Assembly (NCBI RefSeq): GCF_032362555.1
Contig: NC_083512.1
Location: 8,358,001-8,422,000 of the forward strand
Source of the DNA: Amyelois transitella
Lineage: Eukaryota; Arthropoda; Insecta; Lepidoptera; Pyralidae
Length of the DNA: 64,000 bases
Direction: 5' to 3'
Shown one piece after another: positions 34,001 to 42,274 of the stretch. Every line of letters begins with the position of its first letter. The first letter of the stretch is position 1. The position numbers and the translations under genes were made by a program. The notes beneath the pieces are model-generated. The model did no database searches, was not told the DNA's origin, and saw only the letters and a list, made by a program, of their open reading frames with translations.

Positions 34001-36564
34001 TATTCTTTTCAACATATTTTCATTACTATTTTTTAGGCTTTCCAAGGTATTTTCAATTTGCAAGTTAGATTTTTGGATTTTAATATTTTGTTTTTTGATC
34101 TCAGCGACCTCTTCTATTAGTTTATTCATCATTTTTTGTTGATTAATAGATGATGTGTGGAGTGCCTCCATCATTTCCCGCAAATCACTGCTAAATTGAT
34201 TCACTTGGGTAGGTGATGAGGAGCCCTGACGCGGCCTTTTATGTCGTGTGATAATATTGTGAAGGAGGTCCTCAGAACTTATTTCGGTGCGAGGGATTGA
34301 CAAATCAGTGTCTGATTTTGACATATTTGGTGTTGTTGGTGGAGTACGCTTTAATGGCATGGAAAAGCTTTATTTTCGGGAATCGTTAGTATCACCCGCT
34401 TTACGGCGCCGTAGTCAAATGAAAAAGATAGGCTGACAAATAGTAGAAAATGAAAATGCGTAGGCACACAGCTGATTCACCTTTCTGGACTGGATAGATA
34501 TAAGTTGCAAGTAATCCTTTTGTTGTAATTATTATTTTGCTTCGAAACTCTGGCCAGGCTATAAATTATTAAACTTTTTGTTATTACTTAGCTATAATAG
34601 GCAACAGTATTATTATTGTGATATAATGAACAGGTTTATAATTATTTGGTATGATTTCTTCTGTGATATAATCGCAAGCGGCGGTAGCTTAATTTTAAAT
34701 CATTCACTTGCACTGTTTCACTTCACTTAACTTAGAATAGCATAGGTGCGAGAAGGAGCTACAGAGTGTCCACTTCTTTGTAAATGTAGAAACCATTCGT
34801 GCGAGACACTGAGCGCCCGGGTTAAGCGCCGTAGGCCGGAGGTCTTGTGGATTGGTCTTGTTGGTACGTCTGCGTCCAGCGACCGTAGACACGGTGACAC
34901 GGTGTTAAGGGTCGTAAGAGTGAGGTCTAGATCACTGGTTTTGCTCGGAATGGCTCATAGAAACGTGCGCATGCGGTGGCTGCGAGAACCGTTACTCTCG
35001 ATGAAATTGGGTATGTAGGTAGCTGAACACCCAGAATAACATATAGGCTACTTTTTATCACGGAGTTCCCGCGGGATTGATTGTTAAGTTATGATAGGGT
35101 TTCCACGCGGACGAAGTCGCGGGCGGCCTCTAGTTTTGTCATACATTCATTCTTTTTTTCGGTTCCCGTGGAAAATAGGATTAATCTTACATTATCAATA
35201 CGGATAGTTTTAATGACCTAGGTCCGAATTCCCCGCGGAGTGAATCCACGTACAAAGGCTAGTCGAATATAAACAACGCAAGTGCGTTTTATACATCACC
35301 ACCTTGACTTCTCGCCTTATTGAGGACAATGACATCAGCCTCAAAATACACCGTGCCAATTCGTCACAAGTTCACTGCGGCCGTAATACAGATGTATACC
35401 TACAGACAGAGGTAGACAGAAGTGCAAAGTACAGTCGCGAGAGAAAAAGATCTGCGCTTTATTAATAAAGTTGGTTTCAAAGGTAGATATATAGGTTAAA
35501 CTCTTACTCAATCTAATTTCCACTGCGACCATTCCCCGCAGAAAAACTTCTGCTTTTTATTATGATGTAAAACGGGATAGAAACAGCGTCGCATGTACCA
35601 TGCCACGGGGGCAGCTCCAATTTTTTAATGAACGTTATTTTGTATACTGACAACTTCTCTTGGGATAAGATAGAAGATCGTAAGGAATCTAAAATGAACA
35701 CGAAAAATGATGCCCTTATAGGGCCCTGAGCCAACCAAGTACTAATATCGTTACAGAATTCTATTAACTTAGTACTAATTTAGAGGTAGAATTACTGATG
35801 TAGGTAGTTATATTTCCTAAAGCGTTTTGTGACATAAATAACACAAACTTTGACTGAAACAAGCGACACATTTGCGTAACATATGATATTTTAAAACAAA
35901 AGCACACAATTCAGTTGTCCTCGTCGGAAGGAATTTCCGGCGCCAACTGGATATATAATTATTAATTTATGAAAATGAATGTCATTGTGAATATGGTCTG
36001 CTATGATTAGGCAAAATTGTCTTTGCTGACAAGTAAATTTTTAGTTAGGTTATGTCTCTTAGTGTAATGACTTTTACTTATTTATTGTCAACAACGAGTT
36101 TGCATGAAGGCAGTCTTGAATGTGAATGAAGCGAAAGAAATATGCAGAGAAAAAAAAGGAAAATGTAGTGTCTGTCTACGCACTTCGCACCGTTCCGAGA
36201 AGGTGCGAGTTAATATGTATCACTCAAGCTCGCTTACATTGAAATTTTTAAACAAAATATCCTACTATAGGTTCGCGAAAAAAATCTTCGATTTTCAAAC
36301 ACTACAACGGAGATCCTTAAAATAAACAGAAACCATACTTTCCAGTGGGACGACGCCGGCGGCGGCTGCGATCAAAAGCGCGGAATCGGCACCGACGTCG
36401 CCGTGGTCAGCAGCTGCGTGTTCGTGGCCCAGCTCCTCGTGTCTGTCATCATGGGATTCGCGGTCAAAGCCTCAGGCACTACAGCAGCAGTGACGGCGGT
36501 AGCAGCTGCTTTGGCTGGCGCCGCCGCATTGTCTGCTACGAAGATTACATATTTGGACTTGTAA
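16056..36564 (+). CDS. SLC45-family proton-coupled sugar transporter (9 exons)
   Basis: Membrane transporter of the major facilitator superfamily. SLC45 proteins are proton/sugar symporters related to plant sucrose carriers. Exons: 16056-16258, 17567-17829, 18099-18338, 23264-23365, 25749-25993, 26277-26480, 27031-27161, 28377-28551, 36346-36564. All have GT-AG borders and agreeing phases, and they join to 593 residues plus TAA. Residues 1-75 are a polar cytosolic tail. The MFS loop motif is GSLSDRCKSRFGRRRPF at 129-145, nearly as in SLC45 and plant carriers. Residues 210-232 hold the GTVFLDFDAD..QSPARAYLLD signature. A large charged loop follows TM6 (about 298-350), and the last helices lie in exon 9. 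The length is normal for the family. Introns 1, 3, 4, 6 and 8 carry repeats, and intron 8 (7.8 kb) contains a LINE. Substrate is inferred from family only. Confidence 0.92.
16267..16391 (+). repeat. LINE 3'-end fragment (GHVERM-type)
   Basis: Starts 8 bases past the exon 1 donor. Matches the end of 23463-23775 in order: CCGAAACC..CGAG, ATGAAGA.AG, CTCTGCCTACC, CTCCG, and a GTATGTAT tail. It is a truncated, non-coding remnant. Confidence 0.6.
16480..16550 (+). pseudogene. Decayed duplicate of SLC45-type exon 1
   Basis: Bases 16482-16547 resemble exon 1 at about 16145-16200. Both have GAGCAGCAT, a CGG.GG..A block, ATGGTGCGGGAATCTCT (ATGGTGCGAGAATCTCT here), then TT.G.GAT. The copy has a stop in the frame used by exon 1 and ends at a GTAAGC donor in phase 0, whereas exon 2 needs phase 2. 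It could not join to exon 2 correctly. It is read as an old local duplication of the exon, not as an active alternative exon. Confidence 0.6.
17363..17450 (+). repeat. SINE-like family A tail fragment
   Basis: Carries the 'TTGGCTCTGTCTAC' block and the preceding TTC.AATACTATTGG context in family order. Only the 3' part is present. It is degenerate and lies in intron 1 of the SLC45-type gene. Confidence 0.4.
18452..18712 (+). repeat. SINE-like repeat, family A, near full length
   Basis: It begins with GTGTGGTTCCCGGCAACAAT. It carries the GGATGTCGTAAAAAGCGACT, GGGCTAGCAACCTGTCACTA, AATCTCAATTCTATCATTAA and GTCTAGCCCGTAAGGAATA blocks, and ends in TATATGTATGTA. It lies in intron 3 of the SLC45-type gene, 114 bp after exon 3. 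Confidence 0.85.
18825..18915 (-). repeat. SINE-like family A fragment, reversed
   Basis: The reverse complement holds the TGACAGGTTATTAGC counterpart of the 'GCTAGCAACCTGTCA' block and the AGCTGAACGTGGCATTTTAG block. It faces opposite to the copy 110 bp to its left. Confidence 0.55.
18916..21440. other. Intron 3 of SLC45-type gene, mostly unassigned
   Basis: Apart from the old repeat near 19.8 kb I see no exon. Bases 20150-20230 are richer in CpG (GTGACGTCTGAGCG, TTCGCGTCGGTCTG) and could be a regulatory patch or internal promoter. This is speculation from composition. Bases 20757-20783 hold a short TTTTCC repeat. Confidence 0.35.
19715..19890 (+). repeat. Old SINE-like family A copy
   Basis: Degenerate matches in order: GGCGATGCGATAAGCAATCC, ATCACTATTTCGAATTC, TGACCTTT, GTCTGTCTATCCCCC, then a CGTGA.ACTATGATGTATG tail. 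More diverged than the other copies. Confidence 0.45.
21444..21570 (+). repeat. Interspersed repeat, family C copy 2
   Basis: This matches 6207-6346: AGATTTATTTTCAAAATTGG, ACTTCCGCTTCCAAAGCGCA, AGCAGCGGAACAAACTACAC. It also holds GACGTCACATCACTTAAATC. It lies in intron 3 of the SLC45-type gene. Confidence 0.65.
22090..22300 (-). repeat. Interspersed repeat, family B fragment
   Basis: Bases 22190-22300 contain CCAATGGGTTGCAGAGGACA, CTATCCAATCTAGGATCATG and GGTTAAAGGCA. These match parts of 61960-62175 and 46430-46620, which share the 'CTGCAACC..GG' and 'TGGATCATGGTTAA' blocks. The left part carries a CATCGTGAGGATGCACATG block. Non-coding, unknown class. Confidence 0.5.
23463..23775 (+). pseudogene. 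LINE 3'-end fragment with open frame (GHVERM-type)
   Basis: An open frame from 23477 to 23758 reads MLRWFGHVERM, then GRPRRTYFDQIKDVL, RRACMKRVMNVDEAKEVC and YPSGKEA before TGA, followed by an ATGTATGTATGT tail. The LRWFGHV.RM...GRP pattern is typical of the extreme C-terminal region of insect non-LTR retrotransposon polyproteins. The reverse transcriptase core is absent, so it is a 5'-truncated copy whose frame has not yet broken. It lies in intron 4 of the SLC45-type gene in sense orientation. Six other fragments of the same tail occur in the window. Confidence 0.75.
24470..24575 (-). repeat. SINE-like family A fragment, reversed
   Basis: The reverse complement carries GTCGTAAAAGGCGACTAAGG, GATAGGCTAAT, AGGCGATGGGTTAGCAACCT and GTCACTTTTTGAATTCC in family order. 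It lies in intron 4 of the SLC45-type gene. Confidence 0.75.
25321..25396 (+). repeat. SINE-like family A tail, interrupted by another SINE
   Basis: TTGAACGGGGCCTATCAGTT, GATTGCTGGCACTGTC and the AAGGGATAAAGACGTGATTA tail are the usual 3' end of family A. The next SINE begins directly at about 25397. Confidence 0.7.
25397..25620 (-). repeat. tRNA-derived SINE, minus strand
   Basis: On the minus strand the head near 25618-25546 has a polymerase III A-box-like TTTGTGGCGCAGTGGTAATA and a B-box GGGTTCGAATC, spaced as in a tRNA. The anticodon stem does not pair, so it is not a working tRNA gene. The body includes GGTCTGGATCTTGGATG and GTATCTCGTAACACAAGTGT, then TCAATCTGTGTAATTTGTCC, ending in a TATTTATTTTTTG tail. 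Such a structure is a tRNA-derived SINE. It lies in intron 4, about 130 bp before exon 5 of the SLC45-type gene. Confidence 0.8.
26690..26795 (-). repeat. LINE 3'-end fragment, reversed (GHVERM-type)
   Basis: The reverse complement matches the tail of 23463-23775: GATCGTGGCAAGTGGAAAGA, GGCAGTCTCTGCCTACTCCT, AAGAGGCGTGATTTTATGTA, then a GTATGTATGTA run. Lies in intron 6 of the SLC45-type gene. Confidence 0.75.
27385..27452 (-). repeat. LINE tail fragment, reversed (GHVERM-type)
   Basis: The reverse complement carries GTGGAAAGAAGTAGTCTCTG, TTTACCCCTCCGGAAAAGAG and GCGTGATTTTATGTATGT, the last 65 bases of the same LINE family. Lies in intron 7. Confidence 0.7.
28755..28875 (+). repeat. Interspersed repeat, family B fragment
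   Basis: ATGGATCTTGGATTGGGTGA and GTCAGGTTTTTAGGAGAAGC resemble CATGATCCTGGATTGGGTCA and GTTTTTACACGAAGCAGCTC at 62090-62125. It sits in intron 8 and falls inside a long but meaningless continuation of the exon 8 frame. Confidence 0.5.
29430..29632 (+). mobile_element. Helitron-like non-autonomous element
   Basis: Runs from CTACTATTATAAAGGCGAAA through 'CTACTGAACCGATTACCATG', 'AAATTTGGTATGTAGGTAGC', 'CATAGGCTACTTTTTATCCC' and 'GCGGACGAAGTCGCGGGCGG' to CCTCTA. Other copies in the window end in CTAG followed by T, which is the Helitron 3' terminus and target. Short elements of this kind, often with tetranucleotide repeats near the 5' part, are common in Lepidoptera. The class is inferred from the end and the copies. 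This copy abuts the next one. Confidence 0.65.
30181..33074 (-). pseudogene. LINE ORF2 (endonuclease-reverse transcriptase), broken
   Basis: Multidomain enzyme for target-primed reverse transcription, in two frames: 33074-31020 and 31071-30181. The endonuclease has HLNICSI, ILTECWL, GDLNIDIH and ITDHYPTL. The reverse transcriptase has YRPISVLTAMSKLLEK, QYGFRAGRSTEDAV, FLDLSKAFDT and GVPQGSV. Right after GSV the expected LGP.LF..YIND segment is missing and the frame changes. The second frame picks up with NIYTYADDTALL, the catalytic box, and runs to a 'thumb' with YGVRVWGSA and ERAQRAVLKVM. Comparing with family spacing, roughly 14-17 codons have been lost. No joined protein should be assumed. 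Confidence 0.93.
33437..34360 (-). CDS. LINE ORF1 protein with coiled coil and FP-like C terminus
   Basis: 307-residue RNA-binding-type protein of the non-LTR element. Residues about 55-145 are a long coiled coil (MMNKLIEEVAEIKKQN, then LQIENTLESLKNSNENML). From about 150 a folded domain follows (NVEIRNVP, DTYRIGKNKIIVAEF, LAAARKYN), and then a C-terminal segment with YISEYLAG.RKLFYEAREYA and FCWTGNGNIYMKKDE. That last segment resembles the FP-protein domain that is often seen in ORF1 of lepidopteran LINEs. There is no CCHC knuckle. The frame is intact, unlike ORF2. The FP-like call is from memory of the family pattern. Confidence 0.85.
   Translation of the reverse strand: MPLKRTPPTTPNMSKSDTDLSIPRTEISSEDLLHNIITRHKRPRQGSSSPTQVNQFSSDLREMMEALHTSSINQQKMMNKLIEEVAEIKKQNIKIQKSNLQIENTLESLKNSNENMLKRIQLLEKERFDQQNYIVSLEKKIENMQQTSRPSNVEIRNVPAVQEESFTDLTAHLQNIGQALHVEIQPSDIRDTYRIGKNKIIVAEFQSVHLKNKVLAAARKYNKDHSGDQRLNTSNIGLAGDPTPIYISEYLAGSNRKLFYEAREYAKANNYKFCWTGNGNIYMKKDEQSKAIRVDSEITLNSLLTKQ
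35140..36345 (+). other. End of SLC45-type intron 8, one LINE fragment
   Basis: AT-rich, no exon seen before 36346. Bases 36093-36200 match the LINE tail (GTTTGCATGAAGGCAG, GTGAATGAAGCGAAAGAAAT, ATGCAGAGA), plus strand, with a disrupted frame. Confidence 0.5.
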
Positions 36565-38025
36565 AGAGAGCTGGTATTGGGAGCAATCCTAGTGAAGTAG
36601 ATTTTAGGCTTCTCCAATTACAAAAAGTGTAATTTAAGTGTTGCACAGACGATGCTTCCTCTTTTGTCTTGTTTTGACTGATCCGCTCGTTCACCGTATC
36701 GCAAAACGGTTTGGTTGATATTTGAAATAACCCTTGTCGTGGTCAATAGCTGCGTGTTGTGGTGTGCTCTAAATATTTTTGTACAATGATCTTCAAACTC
36801 TCCATGAAAATCCCTTAGTACGCAGGTCGTAGGCATACACAAACTATTACAGTTCATGGGCTAACTACGAGTATCTGTCTGGGCTTACGTAAGGAAGCGG
36901 TGGTTCTTGAATAGAAATGATTTCTTTGATTCAACCAACTTTATCTCAGAGTCTAGATAAAGGTCTAAATAATTGGTTATTTCTTAAAGTACAATTTAGC
37001 AACATGTTCCATTTGATTAGGTTAAAAAATCCTTATGAATACCTACATAAAGTTTTTTTTTATTGTAACTACATACATGGTTGTAACTGTATTTTATAAG
37101 CGTGTCATAAACATTAAGACAAATGGTAATTGCCCCATGTATAGACACCTAGGATCGTTAATAAGGGAAAAATATATAAAAAGGTAACTTTTAAATAAGG
37201 ACAAAGCTGTGGTTGACCATAACTTATCATTTAATGTTCCAACTGACCTCAAAATTGCAAAACTCCAGAGAAATACCGGAAAAGTGTTAATAGCGGTAAT
37301 GTTTATTTTAAGTATAGTAAATTTAGTTGTTTTTAGATGTTTATAGTTCCGTATTCAAGAAACCTTATTCGCATGAATTAAAGATCTTCTCAGGACTCTT
37401 GTACCTACAAGACTGCCAACTACCATTTACACCACACCTACATGACATAATATAAACAATATTACTTATTGAAAAAAGGGACAACGTTTTGAAAATAATG
37501 TAAGGAGTAATTTTATTTTAAATTTGTTATGTTATTTAGGTCATCCGAATTAAATAAAAATGTACCTCTGCTTTGTTCTATAAAAATTATTGAGTTAAGC
37601 CTTATTAAGAAAATACTCGTACTCATGACAAAACTAGCTCGATGTGTGTGATTTGTCTCTATATATTCATTTGTATATATTCCCATTTAATAACCTACTA
37701 TATAAATAAATTGTGATGTGTATTGCAGATAGTTTTATTATATGAAACTGATATTGTATATCATAAAATAACATGAAATATGTGATATTATCGTGCATAT
37801 AAATAATTAACTGTTACATAATTCGATTGTTCTAAATAAATACATGTTTACGATTTCACTGCATTTTAATTTATATAATTATTATAACATTGCTTACAAG
37901 GAGCAGATGACTGTCTATTTAAATTATAAATTAACCTACCTTTGATGTAAAGACTAGAATTATAGAAGATCCCCGAGGTCCCCTATATGTTTTCCGTTAT
38001 AACGACCGTAGGACTCGAACTATAC
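36565..38025. other. 3' flank of SLC45-type gene
   Basis: Likely 3' UTR followed by intergenic DNA. The polyadenylation site is not certain. AATTAAATAAAAAT near 37550 is one possible signal, about 1 kb after the stop. No other gene seen. Confidence 0.35.
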
Positions 38026-38027
38026 AT

Positions 38028-38168
38028 ATGTATGTACATAAAATCATCGCCTCTAACATGATGCCAATAATCACTGCATTAATCTTCCATGTCATTCACA
38101 TTTATAACTTATATATTTATAACTTCATTCAAGTTCATCGGTTTCGGGTACTCTTGACCTGACATTTC
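38028..38168 (-). repeat. LINE 3'-end fragment, reversed (GHVERM-type)
   Basis: The reverse complement contains GGTCAAGAGTACCCGAAACC, then GATGAACTTGAATGAAG, GTGAATGACATGGAAGATTA and a CGATGATTTTATGTACATA end. An 18-bp local repeat (TTATAACTTATATATTTATA) sits inside. Confidence 0.6.
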
Positions 38169-38534
38169 GCCCGAACGTTCCTGAATGCTAGAAGATACCA
38201 AAATTATTCACCGATGATATAATTTTTACAAATAATTAGATTATCATTTAATGAGGAGGAAAGCCTCTAAAAATGGTCTGGCAGACCTGATATAGGTTAA
38301 TTGAAAGTATTTTATGGCGTTACATATAAATAGTTCGCCGAGCTTGAACGTGCCTCGTAATTCCAGCGCAGCCATCAATTTCATGCACATTTTGATCACC
38401 GAAAGTGCTTGGATATCGATATCGGCAATAACTGGTTTATTCACATTTTACATTGCATTGATTTATTTAAAACTTTATTCAGCCATGCCTATAGCATCTG
38501 AACTGAATAACGTATTGCGTTGCCATTGCAAATA

Positions 38535-38745
38535 TTCTACTAATATAATAAATGCGAAAGTTTGTGAGTATGTATGTATGTATGGATGTTTGTTACCCTT
38601 TAACGTAAATACTACTGAACCGATTATGATGAAATTTGGTATGTAGGTATATGATAACATATACCTATATGATAACCCAGAGTAACACGTAGGCTATCCC
38701 GGAGTTCCCTCTGGATTGATTGATATAACAATTATATATTCTTTG
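38535..38745 (+). mobile_element. Helitron-like fragment
   Basis: CTAATATAATAAATGCGAAA, a GTATGTATGTATG run, ACTACTGAACCGATTATGAT, GAAATTTGGTATGTAGG and AACACGTAGGCTATCCCGGA follow the order of the element at 29430. A 22-bp duplication around ATATGATAACATATACC is internal. The 3' end with GACGAAGTCGCG is lost. Confidence 0.65.
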
Positions 38746-38749
38746 TAAC

Positions 38750-40110
38750 GTGCGTCAAGTAGGTACTCTACATAATACTTGCAGCTCGTGGGAATTACAG
38801 GACATCCTCTCTAAGTATACCCCTAGACTTCCCAAGGAATTTCAGCTTCCTCCGCCCAGCGGGAAGTAGAAGCATCTGGCACACATGTTTTTTGTTCTCA
38901 ACTAGACCAGTATCCATTAGATTGGACATTTTTTTTTATTCGTCTTGTTAAATATTTTTTCTTGTCCTAAAATATGAGTCAATTGCAATTTGTATAGAAT
39001 GTGTGTTTGTATTAGCGTTGTGGATGAGTTCGCTTTATTTTTTGCTAATTTCATCGAATTAGCTACGGTTGATGATGACGATGATTGAACTGATCATTTA
39101 GTACTGGGCTCATTGACCTGCATCGGAATATTACCAAACGAATATTTAAATTTAGAGATAATTAATTAAACCAATAGCTTCATAGGTAGGTATTAACGAA
39201 GATCTTCATAAATTAGTACCTAAGTATCTATATCTAATTTTATTTTGATGAAAAATTCAGCAATTTAAACTCCATCTGAAATTGTACCAGACATTTTTGT
39301 GAAAAGGATACACTGTAAATCGTATTGTTCTGATCGTATATGGTGCTCATTTTGCCATGTAAGTGCAACAAGATATAGAATTTCACGCATCGGCGAATCG
39401 TTTTGATCGATATAACGTTAAGGGAAGCTCCATTCGCCTCGTGAATTCTCGTTGGTTGCATATGTACATGAATAGTAGGTATTGATCAAAGGTTAAACCT
39501 TTAATTTGGTCGAATTATGAGAAATATTTTCGTATTCTTTAGATATCAATCTCGAATTTACCACTCTGGATAATAATATATTAAATTATAGAAAAGTAAG
39601 GACTTCTTAAATACTTTCTTTAAAAAAACTCTAGTAAAAATAAAGTCAATTCCCTTATCATTATTATATGCTATACATTAAATCACATCAGTCATCATTA
39701 CATCAAATACATACATAAATGCATATAGCATTTATGTATGTTTTAAGAACTTTTCACGTTTTTATTAAATTGACGTCCGGTGAAAATGCTGCAGTGTAGT
39801 TTATATATAGACCTTGTATCCAATTTTTAAAATAAACCTATTCTTATATTTATCCCTTACGGGGTAGAGAGAGCCAACGGTCTGACATACATAAAAATAA
39901 AAACACTACATTTTTAAAGAAAGGTGCACTGAGCTATACAGGATTTCAATTTTGTCTCCAACTCACTCCTTATTTCCAGTCAGTTTAACAAGAACTTTCA
40001 GTGAATATTTAAATCCAAAGGAAAAAGCTGAGTTTAATGGCATTAGTGTGACAAAGGCTTTGTGGGGACAGAACATGCTATTTTTTTTATTTCTTCCAGA
40101 ATTTTGTAGA
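38750..40110. other. Intergenic, small palindrome, no gene
   Basis: AT-rich. Bases 39709-39742 form a 14-bp-armed palindrome (ACATACATAAATGC / GCATTTATGTATGT, 5-nt loop). Bases 39850-39890 resemble the reversed tail of SINE-like family A. No supported open frame. Confidence 0.4.
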
Positions 40111-40114
40111 AGTT

Positions 40115-40304
40115 ACTACCAATATTATAATTGCGAAATTGCTTGTGTTTATTTGTCTGTCTTTCACGTCAAAACTGCCCCGATCTTCATGAAATTTTTC
40201 ATACATAAAATGTTAATGTTAACAAAGTAAAAACTTATCTTTTATTTATACAGGGAAGGATATAGAGTACTTTTCACGCGGGCGGTGTCGCATATAATAG
40301 CTAG
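40115..40304 (+). mobile_element. Diverged Helitron-like element with CTAG end
   Basis: AATATTATAATTGCGAAATT at the start, a TGTCTGTCTTTCACG block, CTTCATGAAATTTTTCATAC in the middle, and CACGCGGGCGGTGTCGCATA near the end, finishing in CTAG before T. Same ends and order as the copy at 29430 but strongly diverged inside. Confidence 0.5.
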
Positions 40305-40354
40305 TATATGCTATGTTTATGTACACATATTACAACGATTATTAACTTTAATTA

Positions 40355-40743
40355 ACCGTGTGGTTCCCGGCACCAATAAAAAAAAGAATAGGACTACTCC
40401 ATCTCGTTCCCATGGATGTCGTAAAAGGCGACTAAGGGATAGGCTTATAAACTTGGGATTCTTCTTTTAGGCAATGGGCTAACAACCTGTACACATTTAA
40501 ATCTCAATTCTATGATTTAGCCATTCTTACAGATTAACGTGGCCTTTCATTCTTTTCAAGACTGTTGGCTTTGTCTACTTCGCAAGGAATATAGACGAGA
40601 TTCTGATTATATGTAGATAAACACTATTTGAATCTCAATGCTATCATTAAGCCGAAAAGCTGAACGTGGCCTTACAGTCTTTTCAAGGCTGTTGGCTCTG
40701 TCTAACCCGCAAGAGATATAGACGTGATTATATGTATGTATGA
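40355..40743 (+). repeat. SINE-like family A, full copy plus tandem 3' half
   Basis: The first copy (40355-40615) starts CCGTGTGGTTCCCGGCACCA and has all blocks. It is followed at 40624 by a second 3' half: CACTATTTGAATCTCAATGC, AGCTGAACGTGGCCTTACAG, TTGGCTCTGTCTAACCCGCA, then TATATGTATGTATG. Both are in the same orientation. Confidence 0.85.
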
Positions 40744-40745
40744 TT

Positions 40746-42070
40746 ATTAACTAGCTCCGCCCGGCTTCTCTCGTATCTATCTACGTAGGTTTTAGGTAAC
40801 AGAGTAACCAGTACACTCACAAACTGTTAAAAATGTAATAGTTCCCCCTCAATTTCAGAAAAACTCCTGCTTTCCTGAAATCGGTTGAAAACTCAATGAT
40901 GATACCTAATAGTTAACAAATTTCAGATTTCCATTAATTACATGGTTTATCTTTCTAAGCGATTAACGTTAAGTTGTACCGTTTCATTAATGATATGTTA
41001 TTGAAATAATTATAGTTTGTTGAAATCTATTGGTGTGTGATCTATTGTTAATGAACATTTAATTAAAAGCTATTATAATATATGTACCTTCTCAAGAAAG
41101 CTGCAGTTATCTGCAGGAAACTGGTTTTGTAATAGTTATTGCACATTCTTTTGGCTTAGTTCCGGTTACGTACTTTAAAATACAATAAGTATTATACTTA
41201 TTTTACAGTTGTTGATGCCCGCGACTTCTTGTGAAAAAGGGATCCTTTACAAGTTTATATAGTTTATCTCAATCTCCTCTCTCTTTCCTCTTTCTACACA
41301 CAAAAACTTTAATTATATAAACCGAACTTATATAATTTATAATATTATTTAATAAATACATAGGTAGGTATGTATTAATTAAATAAATATTATAAAATAA
41401 TTAACTTTTCGGCATTCATTACGGATTCATCTATCTCCAAAAGACTGAACGTGGTGTATCTACCCCGTAAGGTATAAAGACGTAATGTATTTTGTGTGTA
41501 TATAATAAGTTTACATACAAATACATGATAGCATATAAGGTCGTATAATGAATACGTACGTACTTGTTAGTGGTAATTGAAAATGCCGATTTCCAGCTTT
41601 CGGATACTGAATACCAGTAAATTTGATGACTGCAATCGAATTACCAGGCACGCCGATAATTCAATATTAAGTGGAGTTAAATTCCATACCATACAATCGT
41701 AGCTTTTGATTTGTCACAACCACAAAATGTAGTTTCACTACTAGGTATGGCTGATCAAAATACTTCGCTAAAACAAAATGAGGTAATCTGAGCTGTTCCT
41801 ATCGTTTGCACAGAAAAGCATGAACATGTTTTCGAAGTGAAAAAGAATAACTAAAGCTTAATTGTTATTTTGATCTTTGAATCCGTTTAAATCATACCAA
41901 ATGCAAATTTAAGAAGCAAGCATTTTATTTATTTATTGGTCTTTCACTCGGTAGAAAATACTTAAAGCATTTTATCTTACTCTAGATTCTGTGGTGCTAT
42001 GCTTTTACAGATTCTCTTGATTCTTTTGCCTTTGCAAAACTAACATAGTTTTAACCCGATTATTACAAAT
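40746..42070. other. Intergenic, no supported gene
   Basis: AT-rich. CTAGCTCCGCCCGGCTTCTC at 40751 looks like the reverse complement of a Helitron-like 3' end. Bases 41425-41495 carry a degenerate family A tail (AAAGACTGAACGTGG, ATCTACCCCGTAAGGTATAA). Nothing else recognised. Confidence 0.4.
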
Positions 42071-42073
42071 GAA

Positions 42074-42272
42074 TGCCGTGTGGTTCCCAGCACTTAAGAA
42101 TAGGACTAATCCATATCTTTCAAATAGATGTCGTAAAGGCGACTAAAAGAAAGGAAATAAACTAGGGATTCTTCTTGTAGGCGATGGGCTAGCAACCTGT
42201 TATTATTTTAATCTCAAACTGAACATGGCTTTCCAATTTCTTCAAATCTGTTGGCACTGTCTACCTCGCAAA
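42074..42272 (+). repeat. SINE-like family A copy
   Basis: Starts GCCGTGTGGTTCCCAGCACT and holds ATGTCGTAAAGGCGACTAAA, GGCGATGGGCTAGCAACCTG and TTGGCACTGTCTACCTCGCA. It lacks the terminal ATGT tail. Confidence 0.8.
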
Positions 42273-42274
42273 AT

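Larger units (their letters stand above)
29717..34998 (-). mobile_element. Non-LTR retrotransposon (Jockey/CR1-like), inactivated
   Basis: About 5.28 kb, read right to left: a GC-richer 5' UTR (to about 34361), ORF1, a 360-bp spacer, ORF2 with endonuclease and reverse transcriptase, a 460-bp 3' UTR, and a short (TTTA)n tail at 29745-29717. It has no RNase H domain and no LTRs. The tetranucleotide tail, the apurinic-type endonuclease and the two frames place it in the Jockey/CR1 group. The exact clade is not settled. A deletion in ORF2 removes part of the reverse transcriptase core. The 5' end is apparently full length, since it reaches the host Helitron sequence. Target duplication is unclear (GAACCG..TAC..CGAT on both sides with differences). 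Confidence 0.93.
29633..35133 (+). mobile_element. Helitron-like element split by a LINE insertion
   Basis: The left part (29633-29716) runs from AATATTATAAATGCGAAAGT to CTGAACCGATTACGAT. The right part (about 35000-35133) resumes with GATGAAATTGGGTATGTAGG, continues CATATAGGCTACTTTTTATC and GCGGACGAAGTCGCGGGCGG, and ends CCTCTAG before T. Joined, the two halves give the order of the intact neighbour at 29430-29632. The 5.28-kb gap is exactly the non-LTR retrotransposon. All lie in intron 8 of the SLC45-type gene. Confidence 0.8.
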
